52,735 nucleotides of DNA from Blastococcus saxobsidens (GTDB taxonomy: Bacteria > Actinomycetota > Actinomycetes > Mycobacteriales > Geodermatophilaceae). The notes below the pieces were generated by a model. That model was not told the DNA's origin. It searched no databases and saw only the letters and a program-made list of their open reading frames with translations. Shown here piece by piece: positions 18,201-25,767 of this stretch (position 1 is the stretch's first letter; every line of letters starts with the position of its first letter). Where the stretch lies: positions 1 through 52,735 of the forward strand of contig NZ_JAAGWG010000031.1 in NCBI RefSeq assembly GCF_010682065.1, in the 5' to 3' direction. The translations under genes and the position numbers were made by a program.

Positions 18201-18924
18201 GGGCGGCCAGCTCGCCCACGTCCCAGGCGCCGTCGTCGCCGCCGGCCGAGGCCGTCGCCGGGCGCGAGCCGCCGGCGGCGAGCACTGTCACGACCATCGC
18301 GTCGGCGCCGCGCAGCGTCTCCAGCAGCCCGGCGTCGACCGACCGGAGCGAGGCGGTGAACACCGGCAGCGCGGTGCCGCCGGCGTCCTCGATCGCGCGG
18401 CAGAGGTCCTCGACGAAACCGGTGTTCCCGGAGAGGTGGTGGGCCCGGTAGTAGAGGACGGCGACCGTCGGGCCGTCGCCCGAGCTGTCCCGCTCGAGCA
18501 CGCCCCAGTCGGGAGCCACCGACGGCGGCTCGAAGCCCTCGCCGGTGAGCAGCACCGTGTCGGAGAGGAACCGCTGCAGCTGCACGAGGTTGTCCGGCCC
18601 GCCCTGGGCCAGGTAGCCGTGCGCCTCGGTGGCCACGCCCATCGGCACGGTGGAGAGCTCCATGAGCTCGGCGTCGGGGATCTGCTCCCCGCCCTGCACG
18701 ACCACCGGGGCCGGGCCGGCCAGCAGCGGCGCGAGCATCTCCTCGTACTGCCGTCGCACACCCAGGATGCGGACCACGACGACCGCGCTGCCCTCGACCA
18801 GTGCGGCGATGCCGGCCTCGTCGAGCCGGGACGGGTTGCCCAGCCGCCAGTCCGCCGCGCTGGCGCGCGCGGAGAGCAGGTCGGTGTCGCTGGTGGACAG
18901 CAGGGTGAAGACGGGGTCGCTCAC
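15289..18924 (-). CDS. cobN: Cobaltochelatase large subunit CobN
   Basis: A 1211-residue protein of normal CobN length. It is the ATP-dependent chelatase subunit that inserts cobalt into hydrogenobyrinic acid a,c-diamide in the aerobic pathway. Conserved blocks include [67 protein letters not shown] and, near the C-terminus, [27 protein letters not shown]. It should act with the AAA/VWA subunit encoded at 29507, since no CobS/CobT pair is visible. An adenosylcobalamin riboswitch precedes it on the minus strand. At 16245-16265 its coding sequence matches the tRNA-His T-arm for 21 bases. Confidence 0.97.
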   Translation of the reverse strand: [1211 protein letters not shown]

Positions 18925-18966
18925 GGCGCGTTCCTCACTCGGGGTCCGCGCCCCGGGTCGTCGGGC

Positions 18967-19072
18967 ACGGCAGCCGGAGTGTCTGGCTCACCCACGCTCC
19001 TGAATGTGCAGAGCCGGGCTCACAGTGGCGGGACCGCGTCGGAGTTGCACCGACTTCCTCGCTGACTGCCGT
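18967..19072 (-). promoter_or_regulatory. Adenosylcobalamin riboswitch upstream of cobN
   Basis: Read on the minus strand, the leader has the conserved core CGGTGCAACTCCG, then GCGGTCCCGCCACTGTGA, and a B12-box-like GTGAGCCAGACACTC. The ends ACGGCAG and CTGCCGT (19072-19066 with 18973-18967) pair to close the domain. It ends 42 bases before the cobN start, so it probably blocks cobN translation or continued transcription when adenosylcobalamin is high. TACGGT at 19087-19082 is a plausible -10 just outside the aptamer. Confidence 0.93.
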
Positions 19073-19133
19073 GATGCCGGGACCGTACCCGGCGCCCGGC
19101 CCCGCCCCGCGACGGACGTCCCTCCGGCCGGCC

Positions 19134-19147
19134 GACGTAGCCTCGCC
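19134..19147 (+). promoter_or_regulatory. cobG promoter block GACGTAGCCTCGCC
   Basis: TAGCCT (19138-19143) is a TANNNT -10-like hexamer 10 bases before the cobG ATG. The full 14-base block is repeated exactly upstream of cobH at 21734-21747. No Shine-Dalgarno lies between it and the start, so the leader is very short. Confidence 0.4.
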
Positions 19148-19153
19148 AGCGCC

Positions 19154-20305
19154 ATGACCGACGCCCTCCCGATCCGCGTCCGCGCGGACGCCTGCCCCGG
19201 CGCCCTGCAGACGCATGCCGCCGCCGACGGCGCGCTGGCCCGCGTCCGGGTGCCCGGGGGCGTGCTGACCCATGCCCAGCTGCGGGTGCTCGCCGCCGCC
19301 GCGCGGGACCTCGGCGACGGCGCGCTGGAGCTGACCAGCCGGGGGAACGTGCAGCTGCGCGGCCTGCGGGCGGGGTCCGAGCCGGAGCTCGGCGCGCGGC
19401 TGTCCGAGGCCGGCCTGCTGCCCAGCGCCACCCACGAGACCGCGCGCAACCTCCTGGCCAGCGTGCTGAGCGGTCGGGCCGGCGGGCTGCTCGACGTGCG
19501 GCCCTGGGTGCCGGCCTTCGACGCGGGCCTCTGCGCCGATCCGCGGCTGGCCGACCTGCCCGGGCGGTTCCTCGCCGCCTTCGACGACGGGCGCGGCGAC
19601 GTCGCCGGGCTGAGGGCCGACGTCGGGCTGCTGGCCCTCGACACGCGAACCGTGGCGCTGCTGCTGGCCGGGGCCGACACCGGGCTGCGCACCGGGCCGG
19701 ACGGCGCGGTGGCGCTGGCGCTGGCCGCGACCCGCTCCTTCCTCGACGTCCGCGCGCAGCAGGGCGGCACGGCCTGGCGGGTCGCCGAGCTGGTCGAGGG
19801 GCCGGACCGCATCGCGACACGCCTGGGGGGCGACCGCTCGCCGGCTGTCGACGTCCCGGCCGCACCGGGCACCGGGCCGGTGGGCCGCGTCGTCCAGGAC
19901 GACGGCCGCACCGCCCTGGTCGCCGTCGTCCCGCTCGGCCGGCTCACCGCCGCGCAGGCGGAGGTGCTCGCGGGCACCGCGACCGGCGAGGTGCAGCTGA
20001 CCCCGTGGCGGAGCGTCGTGCTGCCGGACCTGCCCGGCGCGGGAGCCGCCCCGGAGCTGACCGCTGCCGGTCTCGTCCTGGACCCCGGCAGCCCCTGGGC
20101 GCGGGTGACCGCCTGCGCCGGACGACCGGGCTGCGCGAAGTCCCTGGCCGATGTGCGGGCCGACGTCACCGCCGCCGTGGCGGCCGGCACGCTGCCCGCC
20201 GGAGGGGGCCGCCAGCACTGGGTCGGCTGCGCCCGGCGGTGCGGGCGGCCGCAGGGGGACGTCGTGGACGTCGTCGCGACGGGGAACGGGTACCGGGTCG
20301 GCTGA
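19154..20305 (+). CDS. cobG: Precorrin-3B synthase CobG (ring-contraction enzyme)
   Basis: A 383-residue member of the nitrite/sulfite reductase family. It uses O2 and an iron-sulfur centre to hydroxylate precorrin-3A before ring contraction, which marks the aerobic route. Two ferredoxin-like half-domains are visible, with the siroheme-reductase-like segment ALELTSRGNVQLRGL near residue 56-70. The [4Fe-4S] ligands are Cys321-x5-Cys327 and Cys359-x3-Cys363 (TACAGRPGCAK ... VGCARRCG). The frame is open further upstream to 19004, but that part is the cobN riboswitch region read on the other strand. ATG 19154 is the natural start (MTDALPIRVRADACPG). Confidence 0.95.
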   Translation: MTDALPIRVRADACPGALQTHAAADGALARVRVPGGVLTHAQLRVLAAAARDLGDGALELTSRGNVQLRGLRAGSEPELGARLSEAGLLPSATHETARNLLASVLSGRAGGLLDVRPWVPAFDAGLCADPRLADLPGRFLAAFDDGRGDVAGLRADVGLLALDTRTVALLLAGADTGLRTGPDGAVALALAATRSFLDVRAQQGGTAWRVAELVEGPDRIATRLGGDRSPAVDVPAAPGTGPVGRVVQDDGRTALVAVVPLGRLTAAQAEVLAGTATGEVQLTPWRSVVLPDLPGAGAAPELTAAGLVLDPGSPWARVTACAGRPGCAKSLADVRADVTAAVAAGTLPAGGGRQHWVGCARRCGRPQGDVVDVVATGNGYRVG

Positions 20306-20433
20306 GCGGTCGCCCGTGCAGCGTGCCGACGACGTCGGGCCCGGCCGGAGCCGGTGTCGTCAAGGGGCGCCCGAGATCTGTGGAAAGCAGCCCTGACCTG
20401 CGGATATCCGTGGTGGACGACAGCTTCGCACGG

Positions 20434-20439
20434 TAGAAT
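20434..20439 (+). promoter_or_regulatory. -10-like TAGAAT of the DUF222-HNH gene
   Basis: TAGAAT ends six bases before the ATG at 20446, giving a predicted start point at the start codon. It directly abuts the SOS-box-like palindrome. Confidence 0.5.
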
Positions 20440-20455
20440 TCGTACATGTGTTCGA
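20440..20455. promoter_or_regulatory. LexA (SOS) box over the start codon
   Basis: TCGTACATGTGTTCGA differs by one base from the actinobacterial LexA consensus TCGAAC-N4-GTTCGA. It covers the predicted transcription start and the ATG at 20446-20448. DUF222/13E12 genes in mycobacteria are known members of the LexA regulon, which supports the reading. Confidence 0.8.
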
Positions 20456-21687
20456 GTGGCTGCGAGACCCCGGTGCAGTGCCTCACGGGTGCTCTCGACA
20501 CGCTCGCCGCACAGGACCTGAAGCCGCTGTTCGGGCCGGCTGTCCTGGAGCGACTGAGGCCGTTGCTCGTTGCCGGGAACCGGCTGTCGGCCGAGGTGGC
20601 GCGCACGGTGCGGGAAGGCGAGCTGACGCAGGCCGCCGAGCACGACGGCAAGGCGTCGATGGCTTCCTGGCTGCGCGGACACCACCGGTTGTCGCAGGGG
20701 AAGGCGAGCCGGCTCGTCCGCAACGGGCGGGCGCTGGAGCAGTTGCCGGCCCTCGCCGTCGCATCGGCGGCCGGAGCGGTGACCGCCGAGGCGGTGGACG
20801 TCATCGCGCCGGTCGCGTCGGCGGAGAACCTGGCCCGCGCCGGAGCTCAGGGCGTGGACGTCGCCGCGGTCGACGCCGCACTGGCCGAGGTGGCGGCCAC
20901 CCGCCCGCACGCCGAGCTGCGCCAGGTGGTCGGGCACTACCTGGCGCGGCTGGACCCCGACGGCACCGAGCCGGACCCCACCGAGTCCCGCAGCCTCGTC
21001 ACCGCCCGGGACAGCAACGGCCTGGTCACCGGCCGGTTCGTGCTCGACCCGGTCGGCGGGGAGAAGCTGCTGGCGGCGGTCGAGTCGATCGTGCAGGCCT
21101 CCCGCCCGGCCGGCGACATGCGCACGCGCGCCCAGCAGCAGGCCGACGCCTTCGTCCAGCTCTGCGACAACGCCCTGGCCTCCGGCGACCTGCCCACCCT
21201 GCGCGGGCACAAGCCGCACGTGGTGGTGACCATCGACCTCGATGACCTGATGGACACCTCGACCGGGGGCGCAGGTGCGGGGCGGACCGGGTTCGGCGGG
21301 GTCATCTCCGCGGCGAAGGCCCGCTGGCTGGCCTGCGGCGGCAACGTCACCCGCATCGTCATCGGTCCCGAAGGTCAGCCGCTGGACCTGGGCCGCAGCA
21401 AGCGGCTCTTCCCGCCGCACCTGCGCCGCGCGGTCGAGGTCCGGGACGAGCACTGCGTGTTCGCCGGCTGTGACGCCCCCAGCCACTGGTGCGACGTCCA
21501 CCACCTGCTGCACTGGATCGACGGTGGAGAGACGTCGCTGGAGAACTCAGCACTGCTCTGCGAACGGCACCACACCAGGGTGCACCACGGTTTCCGGGTC
21601 GAGCGACAACCCGACGGCCGATGGCGCACCTGGCGCCCCGACGGCACCGAGATCCTCCTGCCCGAACCGCTCCTCGTCGGCGCCTGA
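20446..21687 (+). CDS. DUF222/13E12-family protein with C-terminal HNH nuclease domain
   Basis: A 413-residue protein. Residues about 30-290 form the helical DUF222 (13E12 repeat family) domain, with SWLRGHHRLSQGKASRLVR near residue 70. The C-terminus is an HNH nuclease fold: Cys337 and Cys341 (EHCVFAGCD), Asp350-Val-His352-His353, the Asn of SLENSALLC and Cys372-Glu-Arg-His-His376. The treble-clef Cys and HNH catalytic residues are present, so it looks intact. Such genes are multicopy in actinobacteria and have an uncertain role. It interrupts the cobG-cobH run, has its own SOS-type promoter and is unrelated to cobalamin synthesis, so it is probably an insertion. Confidence 0.9.
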   Translation: MCSSGCETPVQCLTGALDTLAAQDLKPLFGPAVLERLRPLLVAGNRLSAEVARTVREGELTQAAEHDGKASMASWLRGHHRLSQGKASRLVRNGRALEQLPALAVASAAGAVTAEAVDVIAPVASAENLARAGAQGVDVAAVDAALAEVAATRPHAELRQVVGHYLARLDPDGTEPDPTESRSLVTARDSNGLVTGRFVLDPVGGEKLLAAVESIVQASRPAGDMRTRAQQQADAFVQLCDNALASGDLPTLRGHKPHVVVTIDLDDLMDTSTGGAGAGRTGFGGVISAAKARWLACGGNVTRIVIGPEGQPLDLGRSKRLFPPHLRRAVEVRDEHCVFAGCDAPSHWCDVHHLLHWIDGGETSLENSALLCERHHTRVHHGFRVERQPDGRWRTWRPDGTEILLPEPLLVGA

Positions 21688-21733
21688 CTGCCCGCCGGCC
21701 GGGGCCGGTCGTCGTCGGGTGCCCGGGAGCCGG

Positions 21734-21747
21734 GACGTAGCCTCGCC
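21734..21747 (+). promoter_or_regulatory. cobH promoter block GACGTAGCCTCGCC
   Basis: An exact copy of the 14-base block before cobG. TAGCCT is at 21738-21743 and the expected start point is near 21750, so cobH has a leader of about 34 bases. It restarts transcription of the cob genes after the DUF222 insertion. Confidence 0.4.
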
Positions 21748-21783
21748 CCCGCACGGCGCTCGACCGCGCCGGCACCGAGTGCG

Positions 21784-22422
21784 ATGGAGACCCCGCAGCG
21801 CATGTACGAGTACGAGAAGGACGGCGCCGAGATCTACCGGCAGTCGTTCGCCACGATCCGCGCCGAGGCCGATCTGGGCGGCATGCCCGAGGACGTCGCC
21901 CGGGTCGCGGTGCGCATGATCCACGCCTGCGGGCAGGTCGACCTGGTCGAGGACGTGGCGTACTCCCCCGCCGTGGTCGAGCGCGCCCGGGCCGCCCTCG
22001 ACGCCGGCGCACCCGTGCTCTGCGACGTCCAGATGGTCGCCTCCGGCGTGACCCGGCGCCGGCTGCCGAAGGACAACGACGTGGTCTGCACGCTGAACGA
22101 CCCGCGCACCCCCGCGCTCGCCGCCGACCTGGGCACCACCCGCACCGCCGCCGCGCTCGAGCTCTGGCGCGACCGGCTCGACGGCGCGGTCGTCGCGATC
22201 GGCAACGCACCGACTGCGCTGTTCCACCTGCTGGAGATGGTCGCCGCCGGTGGCCCCCGCCCCGCCGCCGTCCTCGGCATCCCGGTCGGCTTCATCGGCG
22301 CGGCCGAGTCCAAGGACGCCCTGGCCGCCAGCGACCTCGACTTTCTGGTCGTCCGCGGCCGGCGCGGCGGCAGCGCGATCACCGCAGCGGCCGTGAACGC
22401 GATCGCGAGCGACGTCGAATGA
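21784..22422 (+). CDS. cobH: Precorrin-8X methylmutase CobH
   Basis: A 212-residue enzyme that moves the C11 methyl group to C12, giving hydrogenobyrinic acid. Family blocks are [16 protein letters not shown] near the N-terminus, [22 protein letters not shown] with the catalytic His, [28 protein letters not shown], and [13 protein letters not shown] near the C-terminus. The start could be ATG 21784 or ATG 21802 (MYEYEKDG), which fits other CobH proteins equally well. Its stop overlaps the start of cobIJ (ATGA), so the two are translationally coupled. Confidence 0.96.
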   Translation: METPQRMYEYEKDGAEIYRQSFATIRAEADLGGMPEDVARVAVRMIHACGQVDLVEDVAYSPAVVERARAALDAGAPVLCDVQMVASGVTRRRLPKDNDVVCTLNDPRTPALAADLGTTRTAAALELWRDRLDGAVVAIGNAPTALFHLLEMVAAGGPRPAAVLGIPVGFIGAAESKDALAASDLDFLVVRGRRGGSAITAAAVNAIASDVE

Positions 22423-23933
22423 GCGCCGAGCAGCGAACGACCGGGCGCCTCTACGGGGTCGGGCTCGGCCCCGGCGACCCCGAACTGGTCACCGTCAAGG
22501 CCGCCCGGCTGATCGGCGCGGCCGACGTCGTCGCCTTCCACGCCGCCCGGCACGGCCGGTCGGTGGCCCGCGGGATCGCCGAGCCCTACCTGCGCGAGGG
22601 GCAGGTCGAGGAGCTGCTGGTCTACCCGGTGACCACCGAGACCACCGACCACCCCGGCGGCTACCAGGGCGCCATCGACGAGTTCTACGAGGCCGCGGCC
22701 GCGCGGCTGGCAGCCCACCTGGACGCCGGTCGCGACGTCGTCGTGCTGGCCGAGGGCGACCCGTTCTTCTACGGCTCGTACATGCACATGCACAAACGGC
22801 TGGCGCACCGGTACCCGACCGAGGTCGTGGCCGGCGTGACCAGCGTCAGCGGCGCGGCGGCAGCGGTCGGCCGGCCGCTGGTGGAGCGTGACGAGGTGCT
22901 CACCGTCCTGCCGGGCACGCTCGGCGCCGACGAGCTCACCGAGTGGCTGTCGACGACGGACTCGGCCGCGGTGATGAAGCTGGGCCGTACGTTCCCGGAG
23001 GTCCGCGAGGCCTTCGACCGCGCGGGCGTCCTGGACCGCGCCCTCTACGTCGAGCGCGCGAGCACCGACCGCCAGCGGACCCTGCCCCTCGCCGAGGTGG
23101 ACCCGGCGACCGTCCCGTACTTCTCCCTCGCGCTGCTGCCGAGCCTGCTGACCGACGAGCTGCCCGCCGCGGACCGGCCGGGCGACGACGACGAGCCCAC
23201 CGGCGAGGTCGTCGTGGTCGGCCTCGGGCCCGGCGCGCGCCACTGGACGACGCCGGAGGCCGCGGACGCACTGGTCTCCGCCGAGGTGCTCATCGGCTAC
23301 GGCCCCTACCTGGACCGCGTGCCCGCCAACCCGCGGCAGGAGCGGTTCCCCACCGACAACCGGGTGGAGGCCGAGCGGGCCGCCCACGCGCTCGAGCTGG
23401 CCCGCTCCGGGCGGCGGGTGGCGGTGGTGTCCAGCGGGGACCCGGGGGTGTTCGCCATGGCGGCCGCGGTGCTGGAGGTGGCCGGCCGGCCGGAGTTCGC
23501 GGGCGTGCCGGTGCGCATCGTGCCCGGGCTCACCGCGGCCCAGGCGGTGGCCTCGAAGGTCGGCGCGCCGCTCGGGCACGACTTCTGCGTCCTGTCGCTG
23601 TCCGACGTCCTCAAGCCGTGGCACGTCGTCGTCGACCGGCTGCGGCACGCGGCGGCCGCCGACCTGGTGATCGCCCTCTACAACCCGCGGTCCAAGCACC
23701 GTCCGCACCAGCTCGGCGAGGCGCAGCAGGCGCTGCTCGAGACCCGCTCGGCCGACACCGTGGTGGTCGTCGGCCGGGACGTCGGCGGCCCCGAGGAGCA
23801 GCTCACCGTCACCACGCTCGGCGACCTGGACCCCGCGACCGTCGACATGCGCTGCCTGCTGATCGTCGGGTCCTCGCAGACGCGGGTGGGCCCGTCCGGG
23901 CTGGTCTGGACGTCGCGCACCTATCCCGGCTGA
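22419..23933 (+). CDS. cobIJ: CobI-CobJ fusion: precorrin-2 C20- and precorrin-3B C17-methyltransferase
   Basis: A 504-residue bifunctional enzyme with two SAM-dependent tetrapyrrole methylase domains. Domain 1 (about 8-245, [24 protein letters not shown]) is CobI, which methylates C20. Domain 2 (about 260-500, [40 protein letters not shown]) is CobJ, which methylates C17 and contracts the ring after CobG. Each has its own glycine-rich loop and a GDPG/GDPF motif ([21 protein letters not shown]). The fusion is typical of actinobacteria such as mycobacteria. It overlaps cobH by four bases and the convergent cobK by 13 bases. Confidence 0.97.
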   Translation: MSAEQRTTGRLYGVGLGPGDPELVTVKAARLIGAADVVAFHAARHGRSVARGIAEPYLREGQVEELLVYPVTTETTDHPGGYQGAIDEFYEAAAARLAAHLDAGRDVVVLAEGDPFFYGSYMHMHKRLAHRYPTEVVAGVTSVSGAAAAVGRPLVERDEVLTVLPGTLGADELTEWLSTTDSAAVMKLGRTFPEVREAFDRAGVLDRALYVERASTDRQRTLPLAEVDPATVPYFSLALLPSLLTDELPAADRPGDDDEPTGEVVVVGLGPGARHWTTPEAADALVSAEVLIGYGPYLDRVPANPRQERFPTDNRVEAERAAHALELARSGRRVAVVSSGDPGVFAMAAAVLEVAGRPEFAGVPVRIVPGLTAAQAVASKVGAPLGHDFCVLSLSDVLKPWHVVVDRLRHAAAADLVIALYNPRSKHRPHQLGEAQQALLETRSADTVVVVGRDVGGPEEQLTVTTLGDLDPATVDMRCLLIVGSSQTRVGPSGLVWTSRTYPG

Positions 23934-24658
23934 CCGCGCAGCCAGGTCAGCGCCTCGTCGACGGTCGCGACCGTCGGCAGACCGGGCGGCAGCGGTGGAC
24001 GCCGGACCAGCACGACCGGCAGCCCGAGCGTGCGGGCGGCGGCGAGCTTGGCCTCCGTCATGGACCCGCCGCTGTCCTTGGTGACGACGACCTCCACGGC
24101 GTGCTCGCGGAGCAGCGCCAGCTCCTCGTCGACGCCGAACGGGCCGCGCCGGAGGACGACGCTGGTGCGTGCCGGCAAGGGTGGCTCCGGCGGGTCGACG
24201 GCCCGCACCAGGCAGTGCGCCGTCAGCCCGGCGAAGGCGGCCAGCCCCTGCCGGCCCGTGGTGAGGAAGACGCAGCCGAACCCCCGCACCGCCTCGGCCG
24301 CCTCCTCCGGCGAGTCGACCCAGCGCCAGTCGTCGCCCGGCTGCGCGGACCACCCCGGCCGCTGCAGCCGCAGCAGCGGAACGCCGGTGACGTCGGCGGC
24401 CGCGGCGGCCGACGCGGTCATCGCGGTGGCGAACGGGTGCGTGGCGTCCACGACCGCGTCCACGGGGTGCGCCCGCAACCAGGCCGCCAGACCGGCGGCC
24501 CCGCCGAAGCCACCGATGCGCACCTCGCCGGGCGGCAGCAGCGGATCGGCGACCCGACCGGCCAGCGAGCTGAGCACGTCGACCCCGTCGGCCACCAGGG
24601 CGGTGGCCAGCCGTCGCGCCTCCCCCGTGCCGCCCAGGACGAGCACCCGGCCGGTCAC
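23921..24658 (-). CDS. cobK: Precorrin-6A reductase CobK
   Basis: A 245-residue NADPH-dependent reductase that reduces precorrin-6A to 6B. The N-terminal Rossmann segment VLVLGGTGEARRLA and DAVVDATHPFATAMT (about 75) are hallmarks, together with TTGRQGL and VVTKDSGGSMTEAKLAAARTLGLPVVLVRRP near the C-terminus. The start is GTG 24658. It is on the opposite strand to its pathway neighbours: its 3' end overlaps cobIJ by 13 bases, and only 26 bases separate its start from the divergent cbiD. Confidence 0.95.
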   Translation of the reverse strand: MTGRVLVLGGTGEARRLATALVADGVDVLSSLAGRVADPLLPPGEVRIGGFGGAAGLAAWLRAHPVDAVVDATHPFATAMTASAAAAADVTGVPLLRLQRPGWSAQPGDDWRWVDSPEEAAEAVRGFGCVFLTTGRQGLAAFAGLTAHCLVRAVDPPEPPLPARTSVVLRRGPFGVDEELALLREHAVEVVVTKDSGGSMTEAKLAAARTLGLPVVLVRRPPLPPGLPTVATVDEALTWLRGQPG

Positions 24659-24684
24659 CCGCGGCGCCCAGGCATGCTGGTCCC

Positions 24685-25767
24685 GTGAGTCGGGACGGCG
24701 CCACGGGGCTGCGCTACGGGTGGACGACGGGCGCCTGCGCGACCGCGGCCACCACCGCGGCCTACACCGCGCTGCTCACCGGCGAGTTTCCCGACCCGGT
24801 GCGCATCGACCTGCCTCGCGGCTTGCACCCGTCGTTCGCGCTGGCGAAGGAGCTGCTCGCCGACGGCGCGGCCACGGTCGGCGTCGTCAAGGACGCCGGG
24901 GACGACCCCGACGTCACCCACGGCGCCCTCGTCTCGGCCCGGGTCACCGCCGGGGAGCCGGGCACCGGGGTCACCTTCCGCGCCGGGGAGGGCGTCGGCA
25001 CGGTGACCAAGCCCGGGCTGCCCCTGGCGGTCGGGGAGCCGGCGATCAACCCCATGCCCCGGCAGTTCATGCGCGAGCACGTCGCCGCAGTCGCCGCCCG
25101 GCACGGGGGCACCGGCGACGTCGTCGTCGAGATCTCCGTCGAGCACGGCGAGGAGCTGGCCCGGAAGACCTGGAACCCGCGGCTGGGCATCCTCGGCGGG
25201 CTGTCGATCCTGGGCACGACCGGCGTCGTCGTCCCGTACTCGTGTTCGTCGTGGATCGACTCGATCCGCCGCGGCATCGACGTCGCCCGGGCCGCCGGGC
25301 ACCAGCACGTGGCCGGGTGCACCGGCTCGACCAGCGAGCGGGTGGTCACCGAGCTGCACGGCCTGCCGGAGGACGCGCTCCTGGACATGGGCGACTTCGC
25401 CGGCGCGGTGCTCAAGTACCTGCGCCGGCACCCGGTCCCCCGGCTGACCGTCGCCGGCGGCATCGGCAAGCTGGCCAAACTCGCCGACGGTCACCTCGAC
25501 CTGCACTCGGGTCGGTCCCAGGTGTCGACCGAGTCGCTGGCGACGATGGTGCGTGACGCGGGCGGCGCACCGGCGCTGGTGGACGGTGTCCGCGCCGCCA
25601 ACACCGCGCTCGACGCGCTGCAGCAGTGCTCGGCCGCCGGGCTGCCGCTGGGCGACCTCGTGGCCGCGGGCGCCCGCACCACCGCGCTCGGGGTGCTGCG
25701 CGGCGCCCCCGTCGAGGTCGACGTCGTGGTGATCGACCGCGGCGGGACGGTGGTCGGTCGGGCCTAG
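24685..25767 (+). CDS. cbiD: C1-methyltransferase CbiD (cobalt-precorrin-5B type)
   Basis: A 360-residue SAM-dependent methyltransferase of the CbiD family, which methylates C1 in the anaerobic pathway. Key blocks are LRYGWTTGACATAATTAAY at the N-terminus, VVKDAGDDPDVTHGA, NPRLGILGGLSILGTTGVVVPYS and LSVGGxGK-like TVAGGIGKLAKLA. The start is GTG 24685. In the CobG-type pathway C1 methylation is usually done by CobF; none is seen here, so CbiD probably substitutes on the metal-free substrate. Its TAG stop shares the bases CTAG with the TAG stop of convergent cobM. Confidence 0.94.
   Translation: MSRDGATGLRYGWTTGACATAATTAAYTALLTGEFPDPVRIDLPRGLHPSFALAKELLADGAATVGVVKDAGDDPDVTHGALVSARVTAGEPGTGVTFRAGEGVGTVTKPGLPLAVGEPAINPMPRQFMREHVAAVAARHGGTGDVVVEISVEHGEELARKTWNPRLGILGGLSILGTTGVVVPYSCSSWIDSIRRGIDVARAAGHQHVAGCTGSTSERVVTELHGLPEDALLDMGDFAGAVLKYLRRHPVPRLTVAGGIGKLAKLADGHLDLHSGRSQVSTESLATMVRDAGGAPALVDGVRAANTALDALQQCSAAGLPLGDLVAAGARTTALGVLRGAPVEVDVVVIDRGGTVVGRA

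Noticed and set aside
15235..19065. A 1276-codon open frame antisense to cobN
   Set aside because: Its translation is Arg/Gly/Val/His-rich without domain-like order, it runs through the riboswitch, and cobN on the other strand is fully conserved. It is a high-GC shadow.
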